A DNA stretch of 58,788 nt from Gammaproteobacteria bacterium (GCA_018069465.1 JAGPUW010000027.1:1-58788); one strand, 5' to 3'. Shown: positions 33,980-43,140, numbered from the stretch's first letter. Made by a program: numbers and translations. Notes: a model not told the origin generated them from the sequence alone.

Positions 33980-34753
33980 CTAATTCTTTTTACCCTGCAG
34001 CCAGATATAGACACCGCTCAGTGCCAGCAGCATAAATAAAATGGCCATGGCATCGACCAGATAAACACCCCACTCACCGAGTATCCGGCCACTGTGAATA
34101 TCCAGTAACAGGCGCTCGTAGGTAATATCTTCGCTGTCGATGCGACCGGCCAGAGCCAGGCTTAAACGCTCAGGCGCTACGGCTGCCTGGGACCACTGAG
34201 TCGCACTCGCCACTGCGTTTTCATTTTCCGCTTCACTTCCCTCTTCATTTACAGATATCCAGCTCAGTGCGTTGAGGTCGGAAAAAAACAGGCCTGCGCT
34301 GGTGGCTATTAGTAGCTGGCCATCGACAAGCCCTACGCGCTGCACGGCTAGCGGCAAACCGAGGGCGGGGCCAATTTGTTCGATCAACTGAAAGGTCGGG
34401 GAAAACAGCAGTAATTGTCGCTCGCAGGCGATAACTATTTGCGCGCTAGCTTCAACAGAAATCGTAACAGCCCCCACCAGGGCACCATCACAGCGGGCAA
34501 TTTCGTCGTCCTGATAAAAGAGCTGGCCATTGCTCTCACTGATGTAGCCATCGGCGAGGGGGTAACTCACCAGCGTGCCAGACTCCGCCATACCGTAGAG
34601 GCCCAATAAAGCGGGGGAACGCAGGGCTTTACTGTCAAAGCCCCAGCTCGACACATGATTTAAACAAAGGCCGGTGAACGCTAATAGCAGTACGAAGGAT
34701 GCGGCAAGCACACCCACCCGCCCGTGCCAGCGTTTTAGCACATTAAAGGTCAT
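33980..34753 (-). CDS. PepSY-associated membrane protein of a Fur-controlled module
   Basis: This 257-residue protein begins KRWHGRVGVLAASFVLLLAFTGLCLNH, the usual opening of PepSY_TM-type reductase-like proteins with a His and basic residues before span 1. It ends with a second span (VYLVDAMAILFMLLALSGVYIW). The periplasmic middle is ~190 residues. PepSY_TM proteins include reductases acting on siderophore iron. It is the last of three genes (porin, flavoprotein, this), 25 bases after the flavoprotein stop. Confidence 0.78.
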   Translation of the reverse strand: MTFNVLKRWHGRVGVLAASFVLLLAFTGLCLNHVSSWGFDSKALRSPALLGLYGMAESGTLVSYPLADGYISESNGQLFYQDDEIARCDGALVGAVTISVEASAQIVIACERQLLLFSPTFQLIEQIGPALGLPLAVQRVGLVDGQLLIATSAGLFFSDLNALSWISVNEEGSEAENENAVASATQWSQAAVAPERLSLALAGRIDSEDITYERLLLDIHSGRILGEWGVYLVDAMAILFMLLALSGVYIWLQGKKN

Positions 34754-34778
34754 CGCTTATCGGACGACAGAGTTTGTA

Positions 34779-35348
34779 TCACGGTACCACCACCACCTGT
34801 TCCCCTGCCGCGGAATCATCACTGGCGACAAGCTGGTGAAGATAGAGGGCGAAACGCGCCGCTTTTTTCACCGCTTTTACCGACAGTGTGGCGCCCGTAA
34901 TACCATCAATGCTATCACTCAACTGACGGTTTTCGGGGTGTAGCTCAAGGCCCACAAACTGGCGGGTAAAAAATGGCATGCGCACCTCGGCGCCACGGCT
35001 TTCGCGAAACTCGAGAATACGCACGCGCTCGATCTGATCATTAACAATGCTAATGCCGATGGTAATGGGCCGCGTTTTACCGACTTCATTCATAATCCAG
35101 GCGGTGCGCTGACCCGCCCCCTCGCTGGTGTGCCAGTAGCGAATACGCAGTCCCGGATAGGCGTGATTGAGTATCTGCTTGGCACTATCGCGAATCTCAT
35201 CTGTCAGCCACAGTGATTCAATCAATGCTTGCTCCGGGGCAAAGGCTGTCGCCAGAAAAGCCTCCGGGGTCATGTAGACACCCTTGCCCAGTGCCGTAAA
35301 AGGCAGCAGGGCGAGTGACAAAACAAGTGCTATTTTAAGTTGTTTCAT
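34779..35348 (-). CDS. Exported FMN-binding domain flavoprotein
   Basis: This 189-residue protein has a signal peptide (about MKQLKIALVLSLALLPFTALG) and an FMN_bind domain. The motif DGITGAT near residue 160 fits the ApbE flavin-transferase target, whose last Thr carries covalent FMN by phosphoester bond. I start at ATG 35348, as the longer frame starts with TTG and has no leader. It lies between a porin and a PepSY-type membrane protein, suggesting a periplasmic electron-transfer step. No apbE gene is in the window. Confidence 0.85.
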   Translation of the reverse strand: MKQLKIALVLSLALLPFTALGKGVYMTPEAFLATAFAPEQALIESLWLTDEIRDSAKQILNHAYPGLRIRYWHTSEGAGQRTAWIMNEVGKTRPITIGISIVNDQIERVRILEFRESRGAEVRMPFFTRQFVGLELHPENRQLSDSIDGITGATLSVKAVKKAARFALYLHQLVASDDSAAGEQVVVVP

Positions 35349-35432
35349 ATTGACCAAAAGAGTACTCAAGGGTCGCCCCTTGAGCAAGTCTTCCCTGTCG
35401 TTTAAGCGCTGCGCTTAACGCGGCGTAGTGGA

Positions 35433-36662
35433 TCAAAAGCTCCAGCCAATGCCCAGATTAAAGCTGTCTTCACCATTTTTCTGATCGGCCCAGTCTGCTT
35501 TAAAGACAACATTTTCAACCAGCCAGAAATTAAGGCCCAGATCCCACTCTTCAATCTCAGTGTCGACGCTATCACCGGCATTGTTATCCCACTCGCTGTA
35601 GCGTGCAAAGAAACCCAGCCGCGGTGTTAACTTATAGGAAGGCTCGATATACCAGCCGTCCTGCTCGTCCCGACCCAGAGCTTCGGCCTCGTCACCGTCG
35701 ATATCCCACATGGCGTAGAGGGCTCGCAGGGCAAAATCGCCCGTTTGGTAAGCGAAATGGGTTTCCAGTAGCAGGGCGCTGGCATCATCCGTTCCCATAC
35801 CCTGGGTGATATCTTCCTGATACATCAGCGTTGCCGCCAGTTCGAGACCTGCAATCGCACTATATTTCAAGCGCCCCGTGTAGGCTAAATCTTCAGCAGT
35901 GGCCTTGCTGCCCTTCTGTCGACCTTTTCTAGGTAGAAAGGCATCTTTGCCAGAGGTCGGTGACTCGAGGCCACTTGTCACTGCCAGGTTGTAGCTAAAG
36001 CCCGGTGCCAATTCACCGTCGAGCATGGCGCCAATTTCCCACCAGGTGGCTGGAATAATATTCTTTTCGACCGAGTTGCGCTCCACTCCGTAAAAGGTAT
36101 CGGGCTCGTGGGTTTCATTCATTATGCCAACGGGGATAAGAAACTGGCCAAAAGTGGCGCTGTGATTGTTGGCGTAGTCCCATTCAATATAGGCTTGTTC
36201 CAGCTCAACCTCACCGTTCTGCCCCTCTCCGGAGATCGAGTGTTCCAGTTCAACTTCCGAGAAAAAGCGCACCTCATCGGTAAACTCATGCTCAACAAAC
36301 AGCACAAAGCGATGGGCATCGACCTCATTGTCACTGTTATTTTTATCGTTGTAATGCAGCTCTGCGTAACCGCCAAGTTGGGTTTTATCGGCCCAATTGG
36401 CTATTTTGGCGTAGCTCTCACTGGCGGTGGCGACGGACTCTACCGTCTCAGCCGTCGCTTCAATTTTTTGCTCAGTAATAACGACCTGCTTATTGGTCTG
36501 GGCAAGCTGCTTTTTTAGCGCGTCAATTTCACGCTGCTGAGCTTGCAGCAACTCCATAATTTGCGCCATTGAGACGTCGTCAGCTGCTTTTTCAGCAGCG
36601 AGCAGGGGCGTAGATACACAAAGGGCTGCACTCAGTGCTGCCACCGTCATAATATTTTTCAT
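35433..36662 (-). CDS. Iron-regulated outer-membrane porin
   Basis: This 409-residue porin has a signal peptide (cleavage after LLAA), a coiled-coil stretch at about 30-80 ('MELLQAQQREIDALKKQLAQ'), then alternating beta strands ending in the aromatic C-terminus GIGWSF. It resembles phosphate-selective-porin O/P-like families. An unusually clear Fur box lies 115 bases upstream. It heads the porin-flavoprotein-PepSY trio, so its cargo may be an iron chelate or other substrate needed under iron limitation (inference). Confidence 0.85.
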   Translation of the reverse strand: MKNIMTVAALSAALCVSTPLLAAEKAADDVSMAQIMELLQAQQREIDALKKQLAQTNKQVVITEQKIEATAETVESVATASESYAKIANWADKTQLGGYAELHYNDKNNSDNEVDAHRFVLFVEHEFTDEVRFFSEVELEHSISGEGQNGEVELEQAYIEWDYANNHSATFGQFLIPVGIMNETHEPDTFYGVERNSVEKNIIPATWWEIGAMLDGELAPGFSYNLAVTSGLESPTSGKDAFLPRKGRQKGSKATAEDLAYTGRLKYSAIAGLELAATLMYQEDITQGMGTDDASALLLETHFAYQTGDFALRALYAMWDIDGDEAEALGRDEQDGWYIEPSYKLTPRLGFFARYSEWDNNAGDSVDTEIEEWDLGLNFWLVENVVFKADWADQKNGEDSFNLGIGWSF

Positions 36663-36776
36663 TAATACAGGATCTCCTTGTCGTCCTAAAAATGTGCCAA
36701 ATAAATAGTGGGCCAGAAAATACTGACCCGGCTTTGAGAGCGAAGGAGATACTACACAGCGGGAAATTCAAATGCA

Positions 36777-36800
36777 AATGATTATCATTTGATAATCATT
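36777..36800 (-). promoter_or_regulatory. Fur box upstream of the porin-flavoprotein-PepSY operon
   Basis: A perfect 11-bp inverted repeat (AATGATTATCA and its complement TGATAATCATT, two bases apart) fits the Fur consensus. A further TTATTATCA half site follows to 36810. It is 115 bases before the porin start on the minus strand. It predicts repression by iron-loaded Fur. Confidence 0.88.
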
Positions 36801-36939
36801 ATTATTATCAAAAGCACAGCAGTTAATGTCAAGTTGTTGATACAGATCAAAGAGTAAGAGCATGAAGCCGGCACCAGGCGAGAAGCATGCAAAGCGCCGG
36901 TGCCCGCCAGCCACAGGGCTCGGCAGCAGACAGTTTGGA

Positions 36940-38487
36940 TCAAACCTTCCGGTCACGCCCCTCCCAGTAGGGCTTGCGCAGTTCATTCTTCATGATTTTA
37001 CCGGTGCCCGAAATGGGTAGCGGCTGGTCCCGAACAACAACACTGCGCGGGCATTTAAAGCTCGTCATCTGCGACTTGCAGTGGGCGATCACCTCACTTT
37101 CAGTAATGCTACAGCCCGGCCTGGTGACCACTTCGGCGTGCACCGTTTCAATCCAGTCCTCGTGGGGAATACCGAAGACGGCGCACTCACTGACCGCCTC
37201 CAGCTGATAAATACAGTTCTCGACCTCCACCGATGAAACATTTTCACCGCCGCTAATCACCAGATCCTTAATGCGATCGACAATGTAGAAAAAGCCCTCG
37301 CTGTCGCGGTAGGCCGCATCGCCGGTATGCATCCAGCGATCGCGTATCGCCTCTGCCGTAGCCTCGGGGTTTTGCCAGTAGCCCTGCATCACCATGGGGC
37401 CTTTCACAACAATTTCGCCGACCTCGCCATCGGCCAGGGGCTGGTCGTCTTCGTCGACAATGCGCACATCGGCGTTGAAAACCGCCTGCCCACAGGAGGC
37501 CAGGCGACCGGCGTCGGGGCCATCAAGCACATGGTAGCGAGCCTCTAAAAAGGTTGCCGCCGGTGAGAGTTCAGTCATCCCGTAGGCCTGGGTAAAAGCG
37601 ACACTGGGCAATTCTTGCAGCGCCTTCTTGAGCACCGTTTGCGGCATGGGCGAGGCGCCATAACTGATATTGCGCAGGCTCGACAAATCGAATTTGTGCA
37701 GATCTTCATGGTGAACCAGACGATTAATCATGGTCGGCACCAAAAGCAGCGTCGTGACGTGGTGCTTTTCAATCGCCGCCAATAGTGCCGGCACATCGAA
37801 AGCCGGCAAAATAATATTGGTCGTGCCCGCACCAATCATGCTGTAGACCCGCGAGGCACCCGCCGCATGAAACAAGGGGGTGGCATGCAGATACACCGTT
37901 TGTTCATTAAAGCCTGAATTCAACGATGCCCCCATCGCGTTGGCGATAAGGTTGCGGTGGCTCAATACGGCACCCTTGGGCCGCCCGGTGGTGCCACTGG
38001 TGTAGAGTATGCCGGCCATATCTTCGTAGCCACGCTGTTGATCCGCGAGCGGCTGGTGTTCACTAATCAGCGTTTCATAGTCACTGCTGGCATTTTCCGG
38101 GTCAAAATAAATCACCCCTTCAAGATTGGGCACTTGCCCCAAAAAGCCATCGATCACGTCTTTAAAATGGCGGTCGGCAAGCAGTAAGCGAGCGCCGGAA
38201 TCAGCCAGAATATAGTTCAGCTCATCGCTACCCAAACGATTATTCAGCGGCACAATGGCACCACCCGCCCAGGGCACGGCAAAGCTAAATTCGAAATACT
38301 CGGCGCAGTTGTGGGACAGTATCGCCACCCTGTCGCCGGCTTGTAATCCCCTGGCGACAAGCCCTGCCGCCAAACGTGCACAGCGGTTTTCAAATTGCTT
38401 CCAGGTCAGGCTTTTTTCACCACAGACCAGAACCGTCTCAGTTGGCCGCCGCTGGGCAGAGCGACGCAGTGTTTGCGTTAAGTACAT
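36940..38487 (-). CDS. Acyl-CoA synthetase (AMP-forming)
   Basis: This 515-residue enzyme activates a carboxylic acid via acyl-AMP to acyl-CoA. It has the P-loop 'GILYTSGTTGRPKGAVLSHRN' in A3, 'QAYGMTELSP' in A5, 'MHTGDAAYRD' in A7, 'DLVISGGENVSSVEVE' in A8 and the terminal Lys in 'PISGTGKIMKNELRK'. It belongs to the medium/long-chain ligase group. It lies upstream of the Fur box on the same strand, with its stop 130 bases from the box. Confidence 0.95.
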   Translation of the reverse strand: MYLTQTLRRSAQRRPTETVLVCGEKSLTWKQFENRCARLAAGLVARGLQAGDRVAILSHNCAEYFEFSFAVPWAGGAIVPLNNRLGSDELNYILADSGARLLLADRHFKDVIDGFLGQVPNLEGVIYFDPENASSDYETLISEHQPLADQQRGYEDMAGILYTSGTTGRPKGAVLSHRNLIANAMGASLNSGFNEQTVYLHATPLFHAAGASRVYSMIGAGTTNIILPAFDVPALLAAIEKHHVTTLLLVPTMINRLVHHEDLHKFDLSSLRNISYGASPMPQTVLKKALQELPSVAFTQAYGMTELSPAATFLEARYHVLDGPDAGRLASCGQAVFNADVRIVDEDDQPLADGEVGEIVVKGPMVMQGYWQNPEATAEAIRDRWMHTGDAAYRDSEGFFYIVDRIKDLVISGGENVSSVEVENCIYQLEAVSECAVFGIPHEDWIETVHAEVVTRPGCSITESEVIAHCKSQMTSFKCPRSVVVRDQPLPISGTGKIMKNELRKPYWEGRDRKV

Positions 38488-38742
38488 AGACCCCTCAATT
38501 TATAGTTATCAATAGCCAGCCGTTTATCGAGCAGATATGCCACCGGCTGACGAATAGTGTAAACAGCCGCCAAGTTTAATGCCCCAACGCCCTCGCGGCT
38601 ATTAAAACCATGGGGGTCGATCTGCCGCCATCAAAATGCCGCCATCGATATGTCACTACAGCTTCACGGACACTCGCCTGTCGATTAAACTCCCCGCCAC
38701 AACACCCCTAACTCTCAAGCCCTAACAGCAGGCCAGATCATA

Positions 38743-39600
38743 ATGAGCACTCAATCTACGGCACCATCTACAGCACCATCAACAGCACTACAAAATTTTG
38801 ACTTAAGTGGAAAAGTCGCCCTTATTACCGGCTCGACAGCCTATATCGGCCGTGCCAGCGCCCACAAGTTGGCCAGCCTCGGCGCCACCGTGGTAATCAA
38901 TGGCCGCAATAAAGAGGCCGGAGCCACTGTTGTTGAAGAAATCACCCAGGCCGGAGGCTCAGCCATTTTTGAGCAGGCCGACCTCACCCAGGCCGATGCC
39001 ATGGCGCAGATGGCCGATAGAATTGTCGAGCGCCTGGGCAAGATTGATATTTTGGTCGCCAGTGGCGCCGGTGCCAGTCAGGACTCTCTGCCCTTCCGCT
39101 TATTTCAAGAAATGAGCACCGATGATCTCGACTACTACATTAAGACTCACTGGCTGACCCGCGCCTATGCGCTGAAAGCCGTGACCCCCCATATGACAAA
39201 AGCCGGTGGCGGCAAAGTGGTACTGGTGGGCACCGATGCCGGACGCATCGCCACGGTGGGTGAATCGATGATCGGCGGCTCCACTGCGGGCATGATGCAA
39301 ATGTCACGGGCACTGGCCCGGGAACTGGGGCGCGATAAAATCCGCATTAACGCGGTGTCCATGAGTTTTATTTCTGACGCCATACCCCGCTGGGGAGACA
39401 GCTCAGAACCCCTGCAGGATGAAACTGACGCCGACGGCAATCATAAAAAAGGCATGCTCGATAAATTAAAAAAACGCATGATTTTTGATGTGCAGTGTGA
39501 AGACATCGCCGAGACCATTGCCTTTTTTGCCAGCCCCGCATCGGATGCCATTACCGGGCAAACGCTCAGCGTCAACGGCGGGCTTTCAACGCCCGGCTAA
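38743..39600 (+). CDS. SDR-family protein lacking the catalytic Tyr-Lys pair
   Basis: This 285-residue protein has the SDR Rossmann fold. The cofactor loop is altered to TGSTAYIG, NNAG is replaced by ASGAGA, and the active-site block reads 'SMIGGSTAGMMQMSRALA'. Aligned by the following AGxxxxxRALA helix, the catalytic Tyr is Ile177 and the Lys is Thr181. The Ser position is in VGTDAG, giving Thr. NAVSMSF replaces NAVxPGF. It may be a non-catalytic binding protein or use other residues. The N-terminus carries an STAP-like repeat (12-bp units at about 38759-38790). Confidence 0.85.
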   Translation: MSTQSTAPSTAPSTALQNFDLSGKVALITGSTAYIGRASAHKLASLGATVVINGRNKEAGATVVEEITQAGGSAIFEQADLTQADAMAQMADRIVERLGKIDILVASGAGASQDSLPFRLFQEMSTDDLDYYIKTHWLTRAYALKAVTPHMTKAGGGKVVLVGTDAGRIATVGESMIGGSTAGMMQMSRALARELGRDKIRINAVSMSFISDAIPRWGDSSEPLQDETDADGNHKKGMLDKLKKRMIFDVQCEDIAETIAFFASPASDAITGQTLSVNGGLSTPG

Positions 39601-39710
39601 CAGTGCTAGGATCCGCACTGGCTGAAATCCACTGCCTTATTTAAGCCCGCCAGCAGTCCTAAAATAGGGCCGCTGTTTTCACGCTCCGTAACAGAGTATT
39701 AACAAGATAA

Positions 39711-39998
39711 GTGAATAACCCAAATCACATCGGGATAAAAATTGCGCTCCTAAGCATGTTATTGCTTGTAGGGCAGCTCGGTGTGTTTTCTCACTCGCTT
39801 GATCACCTTTCCCACGATCAAGAGCCATCGTGCCAAATATTTTTGCAGTGTGAGAAATCAGACAATGGTTTGATCTCCCACACCCTGCAATTAATTTCTA
39901 CAAGCGAGAGCATACAGCCCGCCTTTCGTTTACTTAGCCCACACTCTCCTCTGGCAATAATCCCCTATCTCTCGCGCGCTCCACCTTTTCTTTCGTAA
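39711..39998 (+). CDS. Small exported His/Cys-bearing protein of the metal-uptake module
   Basis: This 95-residue protein has an N-terminal membrane/signal segment (IKIALLSMLLLVGQLGVF) followed by 'SHSLDHLSHDQEPSCQIFLQC', with four His and two Cys that could bind a metal. I do not recognise a named family, though it resembles small DUF2946-type proteins near metal-uptake genes. It starts at GTG 39711. It precedes the porin, binding-protein and permease genes, with a hairpin in between. Function is inferred only from context. Confidence 0.55.
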   Translation: MNNPNHIGIKIALLSMLLLVGQLGVFSHSLDHLSHDQEPSCQIFLQCEKSDNGLISHTLQLISTSESIQPAFRLLSPHSPLAIIPYLSRAPPFLS

Positions 39999-40018
39999 AA
40001 AAAATAGCGTTTTTTAAC

Positions 40019-40044
40019 CGCCACAGCACTTAAGCGTTGTGGCG
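40019..40044 (+). promoter_or_regulatory. Hairpin before the metal-module porin gene
   Basis: CGCCACA (40019-40025) pairs with TGTGGCG (40038-40044) across a 12-base loop. It ends 28 bases before the porin ATG. It may trim or protect the mRNA or be a protein-binding site. I see no good Zur box here. Confidence 0.4.
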
Positions 40045-40072
40045 AACGTTTTCGTTTACGGAAGAAATACTT

Positions 40073-41464
40073 ATGCGCCAAAAATTATTGATAACCGCAA
40101 TAGCTGCCACTTTATGCCATTCAACCCCGGTCTTAGCCGACAGTGAAACCGAAGCCATAAAGCAAGAGCTCGATGCCCTTAAAAAAACATATGGCCAGGC
40201 CATTACCGCACTGGAAGAGCGCTTACGAAAAGCAGAAACAAATGCCCAACAAGCGAATGATAAAGCCGAGAAAATTGCCGTAAAGCTGGAACAGCGCAAC
40301 ACTTCAGCTACCGCAGCCCCGGTGCAAAATAGTTTTAATCCGGCGATCAGCCTCATTCTTGACGGTCGTTTTGCGAGTTTTGACAATGACCCTGAAGATT
40401 ATGAATTGCCGGGCTTTGCCCTGGGCAACGAGGCGGGCTTAGGTGAAAAAGGCCTTTCTATAGGCCATAGTGAACTCATTATGAGCGCCAATATTGACGA
40501 TAAATTCTTTGGCCAGATGACCCTTGCCTTTGCTGAACACGATGGTGAAACCGAAACCGAGTTAGAAGAAGCCTTTATTCAAACCCTGGGCTTGGGCAAT
40601 GGCCTAACTATAAAAGCTGGCCGCTTCCTTTCAGCCATTAGCTATCTCAACCAGCAACATACACACGTATGGAATTTTGCCGATGCCCCCTTGATTTATC
40701 GAGGGCTGTTCGGCGATCAGCTTATCGATGATGGTGTGCAAATGACCTGGATAGCACCCACCGATACTTTTTTAGAGCTGGGTGCTGAGCTCCTAAGCGG
40801 CAGTCGTTACCCCTCAAGCGGCAGTACGAATGGCATAGGTGCCTGGACGGCATTTACCAATATTGGGGGTGATATTGGCATTGAACACAGCTGGCAATTG
40901 GGCTTGAGCCATTGGCAGGCAGACGACATAGAAGGCCGGGAGAGTGGCGGTCATATGCATGGCGATGAGGCCGCAGAGACACCTTCTTTTAGCGGTAAAA
41001 GCAAAATCGATGCCCTTAGTATGGTCTACAAATGGGCACCCAATGGCAGTTCCCAAAACCAGCACCTTACATTGCAGTTTGAATATTTTGAGCGCAAAGA
41101 AAACGGTGATGTCAGCATGCTCGGTAGTGGCTCACCCCTGGAGATGAGCACTTATGCCGGCCATCAAGAAGGCTGGTATGCCCAGGCGGTGTACAAGTTC
41201 AAACCACAGTGGCAAGCAGGTTTTCGCTATGACTGGTTAGACAGCAATAATCGCGGCTCGGATGCGGATGTGTTGGCTGAGGCCGGACTGGATAACGAAG
41301 GCCTTAACCCGCAACGCTACAGTGCCACACTGGAATGGTTACCCAGTGAATTTAGCCGCCTGCGCTTGCAATACAATCAAGATGAATCCTACGAAAAGAC
41401 TGACCACCAGCTTTTCCTGCAATACACCATGAGCCTCGGCTCTCACGGTGCCCACCAGTTTTAG
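40073..41464 (+). CDS. Outer-membrane porin-like protein of the metal-uptake module
   Basis: This 463-residue protein has a signal peptide (MRQKLLITAIAATLCHSTPVLA), a coiled-coil stretch (about 25-85, ALKKTYGQAITALEERLRKA) and then a long beta barrel ending in Phe (GAHQF). A loop with HMHGDEAAE may bind metal. I start at ATG 40073, with GGAAGA upstream; 12 in-frame codons before it lack a ribosome site. The next genes are a metal ABC binding protein 10 bases later and a permease, so it may pass zinc or another divalent cation over the outer membrane (inference). Confidence 0.75.
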   Translation: MRQKLLITAIAATLCHSTPVLADSETEAIKQELDALKKTYGQAITALEERLRKAETNAQQANDKAEKIAVKLEQRNTSATAAPVQNSFNPAISLILDGRFASFDNDPEDYELPGFALGNEAGLGEKGLSIGHSELIMSANIDDKFFGQMTLAFAEHDGETETELEEAFIQTLGLGNGLTIKAGRFLSAISYLNQQHTHVWNFADAPLIYRGLFGDQLIDDGVQMTWIAPTDTFLELGAELLSGSRYPSSGSTNGIGAWTAFTNIGGDIGIEHSWQLGLSHWQADDIEGRESGGHMHGDEAAETPSFSGKSKIDALSMVYKWAPNGSSQNQHLTLQFEYFERKENGDVSMLGSGSPLEMSTYAGHQEGWYAQAVYKFKPQWQAGFRYDWLDSNNRGSDADVLAEAGLDNEGLNPQRYSATLEWLPSEFSRLRLQYNQDESYEKTDHQLFLQYTMSLGSHGAHQF

Positions 41465-41473
41465 GAGACGACA

Positions 41474-42382
41474 ATGATATTTCTTCAGTGGAAAAAAACC
41501 TATTCGCTCGCTGTGTTGTTTCTGACCTTGTGCTCCAACACAGTCTACGCCCAGCTCAATATATTTGCCTGTGAACCCGAGTGGGCAGCCCTCACACGAA
41601 CTTTGGCGGGTGATGCGGCCACAGTTTATAGCGCCACCTCGGCCCAGCAGGATCCCCACCACATACAGGCCCGCCCCAGTTTGATTGCCAAAGTACGGCG
41701 GGCCGATATGCTGGTGTGCACGGGGGCAGAACTGGAAGTTGGCTGGCTGCCCTTATTATTGCGCAAATCGGGCAATGCCAATATTCAGCCCGGGCAAGCG
41801 GGCTATTTCATGGCAACGGATCATGTATCCCTGCTAGAAAAACCAAGCGTACTTGATCGTAGTTTGGGTGATATTCATGCAGCGGGAAACCCACACATTC
41901 ACCTCGACCCCTACCGCATCCAGCAGGTTGCCAGGGCATTAACGTCCCGTCTGATAACAGTTGACCCTGCAAACAAGCTGCACTATCGGGAACACCTCGA
42001 GGGTTTTAGCCTTGAGTGGGCAAAGGCTATTACCCAATGGGAAAAACAAACACAGACATTGCGGGGCAAACGTATTGTCGTCGCTCACAATAACTGGGTC
42101 TATCTGGAGGAATGGCTGGGTCTGAAAAGAGTGGCTGTTCTAGAACCCAAGCCGGGCATTCCACCGAGTAGCAGCCATTTAAGCAAAGTACTTACCCAGC
42201 TAAAGCAGAATCCGGCCGACATGATTGTGCATTCAAGCTATCAAAATGATAAACCTGCTCTCTGGCTAGCAAAAAAAACGAGCCTCCCTGTTGTTGTCCT
42301 GCCCTTTAGCGGTGCCGACAAAGAGAGCCTAATCCACTGGTTCGACAGACTACTGGGGCAATTGTTGAGTGCTGATCCATGA
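41474..42382 (+). CDS. Metal ABC transporter substrate-binding protein (ZnuA-like cluster 9)
   Basis: This 302-residue periplasmic protein has a leader ending 'NTVYAQ' and the cluster 9 features: 'EPEWAALTRTLAGD', 'QDPHHIQARPS', HIHLDPYRI (metal His), 'VVAHNNWVYLEEWLGL', and 'HSSYQND'. It lacks the long His-rich loop of classical ZnuA. It starts 10 bases after the porin with AGGAGAC before the ATG. Its stop overlaps the permease by four bases. Confidence 0.9.
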   Translation: MIFLQWKKTYSLAVLFLTLCSNTVYAQLNIFACEPEWAALTRTLAGDAATVYSATSAQQDPHHIQARPSLIAKVRRADMLVCTGAELEVGWLPLLLRKSGNANIQPGQAGYFMATDHVSLLEKPSVLDRSLGDIHAAGNPHIHLDPYRIQQVARALTSRLITVDPANKLHYREHLEGFSLEWAKAITQWEKQTQTLRGKRIVVAHNNWVYLEEWLGLKRVAVLEPKPGIPPSSSHLSKVLTQLKQNPADMIVHSSYQNDKPALWLAKKTSLPVVVLPFSGADKESLIHWFDRLLGQLLSADP

Positions 42383-43140
42383 GCATTGAAGGCTTGGATT
42401 TTTCCATCCTTGGACCGGCGTTCATCGTCGGTCTTCTGGTGCTGGCAAGCCACGTGCCGCTAGGGCAAGAAGTTCTTAAACGGGGCATTATTTTTATCGA
42501 CCTGGCGATTGCCCAAATTGCGGGGCTAGGCGTGATAGCGGCCTACCGCTTTGGCTGGGAAGTTCATGGCTGGGAAGTGCAGCTAGCGGCACTAAGCAGT
42601 GCCTTGATCGCAGCTGTGGCATTAAACTCACTGGAGAAACACTACCCACAGTTTCAAGAGGCCCTTATCGGTGCGACATTTGTCCTCGCCGCGACTGCCA
42701 GCATTTTAATACTGGCAGATAATCCCCACGGCGGAGAGTCCCTCAAAGATTTACTGGTGGGGCAAATTCTCTGGATCACCTGGGAGCAAGTCCTGCCGAC
42801 GGCTTTGGTAACGGGCCTTATTTTACTGGCCCTGTTTAGCTGCCGACAGCGATTGCAACATATTGGCTTCTACCTAATTTTTGCCTTAGCCATCACTAGT
42901 TCAGTGCAGTTAATCGGTGTTTATCTGGTTTTTGCCAGCCTGATCATTCCTGCGCTTGGCAGTATTGGCTACAACAAACCTCTGCTAGCCGCCTATCTAA
43001 TAGGTGGCTCTGGCTATGGTCTGGGTTTGATTTTATCGGCACTTTTAGACTTGCCAAGCGGTGCCGTAATTGTCTGGTGCATCGCTATCATGGCTTTGCT
43101 GTCTACATTCGCCAAAGGGATTAAGCGAAAAATTGCCTGA
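42379..43140 (+). CDS. Metal ABC transporter permease (ABC-3 family, ZnuB-like)
   Basis: This 253-residue protein has seven to eight membrane spans and ABC-3 features ('GLDFSILGPAFIVGLLVLASHVPLG', 'GIIFIDLAIAQIAGLGV', 'DNPHGGESLKDLLVGQIL', 'YLVFASLIIPALGS'). It is coupled by ATGA overlap to the binding protein. No ATP-binding subunit gene lies beside it or elsewhere in the window, so it needs an ATPase encoded elsewhere or works in a novel way. Confidence 0.92.
   Translation: MSIEGLDFSILGPAFIVGLLVLASHVPLGQEVLKRGIIFIDLAIAQIAGLGVIAAYRFGWEVHGWEVQLAALSSALIAAVALNSLEKHYPQFQEALIGATFVLAATASILILADNPHGGESLKDLLVGQILWITWEQVLPTALVTGLILLALFSCRQRLQHIGFYLIFALAITSSVQLIGVYLVFASLIIPALGSIGYNKPLLAAYLIGGSGYGLGLILSALLDLPSGAVIVWCIAIMALLSTFAKGIKRKIA

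Noticed and set aside
36844-36906. GGCACC/GGTGCC inverted repeat after the acyl-CoA ligase gene
   Set aside because: The matched arms are only six bases with a long loop and no T-run.
39650-39711. Possible Zur box before the metal-uptake module
   Set aside because: The best candidate near GTAAC-N6-TTAAC is not palindromic and lacks the core expected for Zur.
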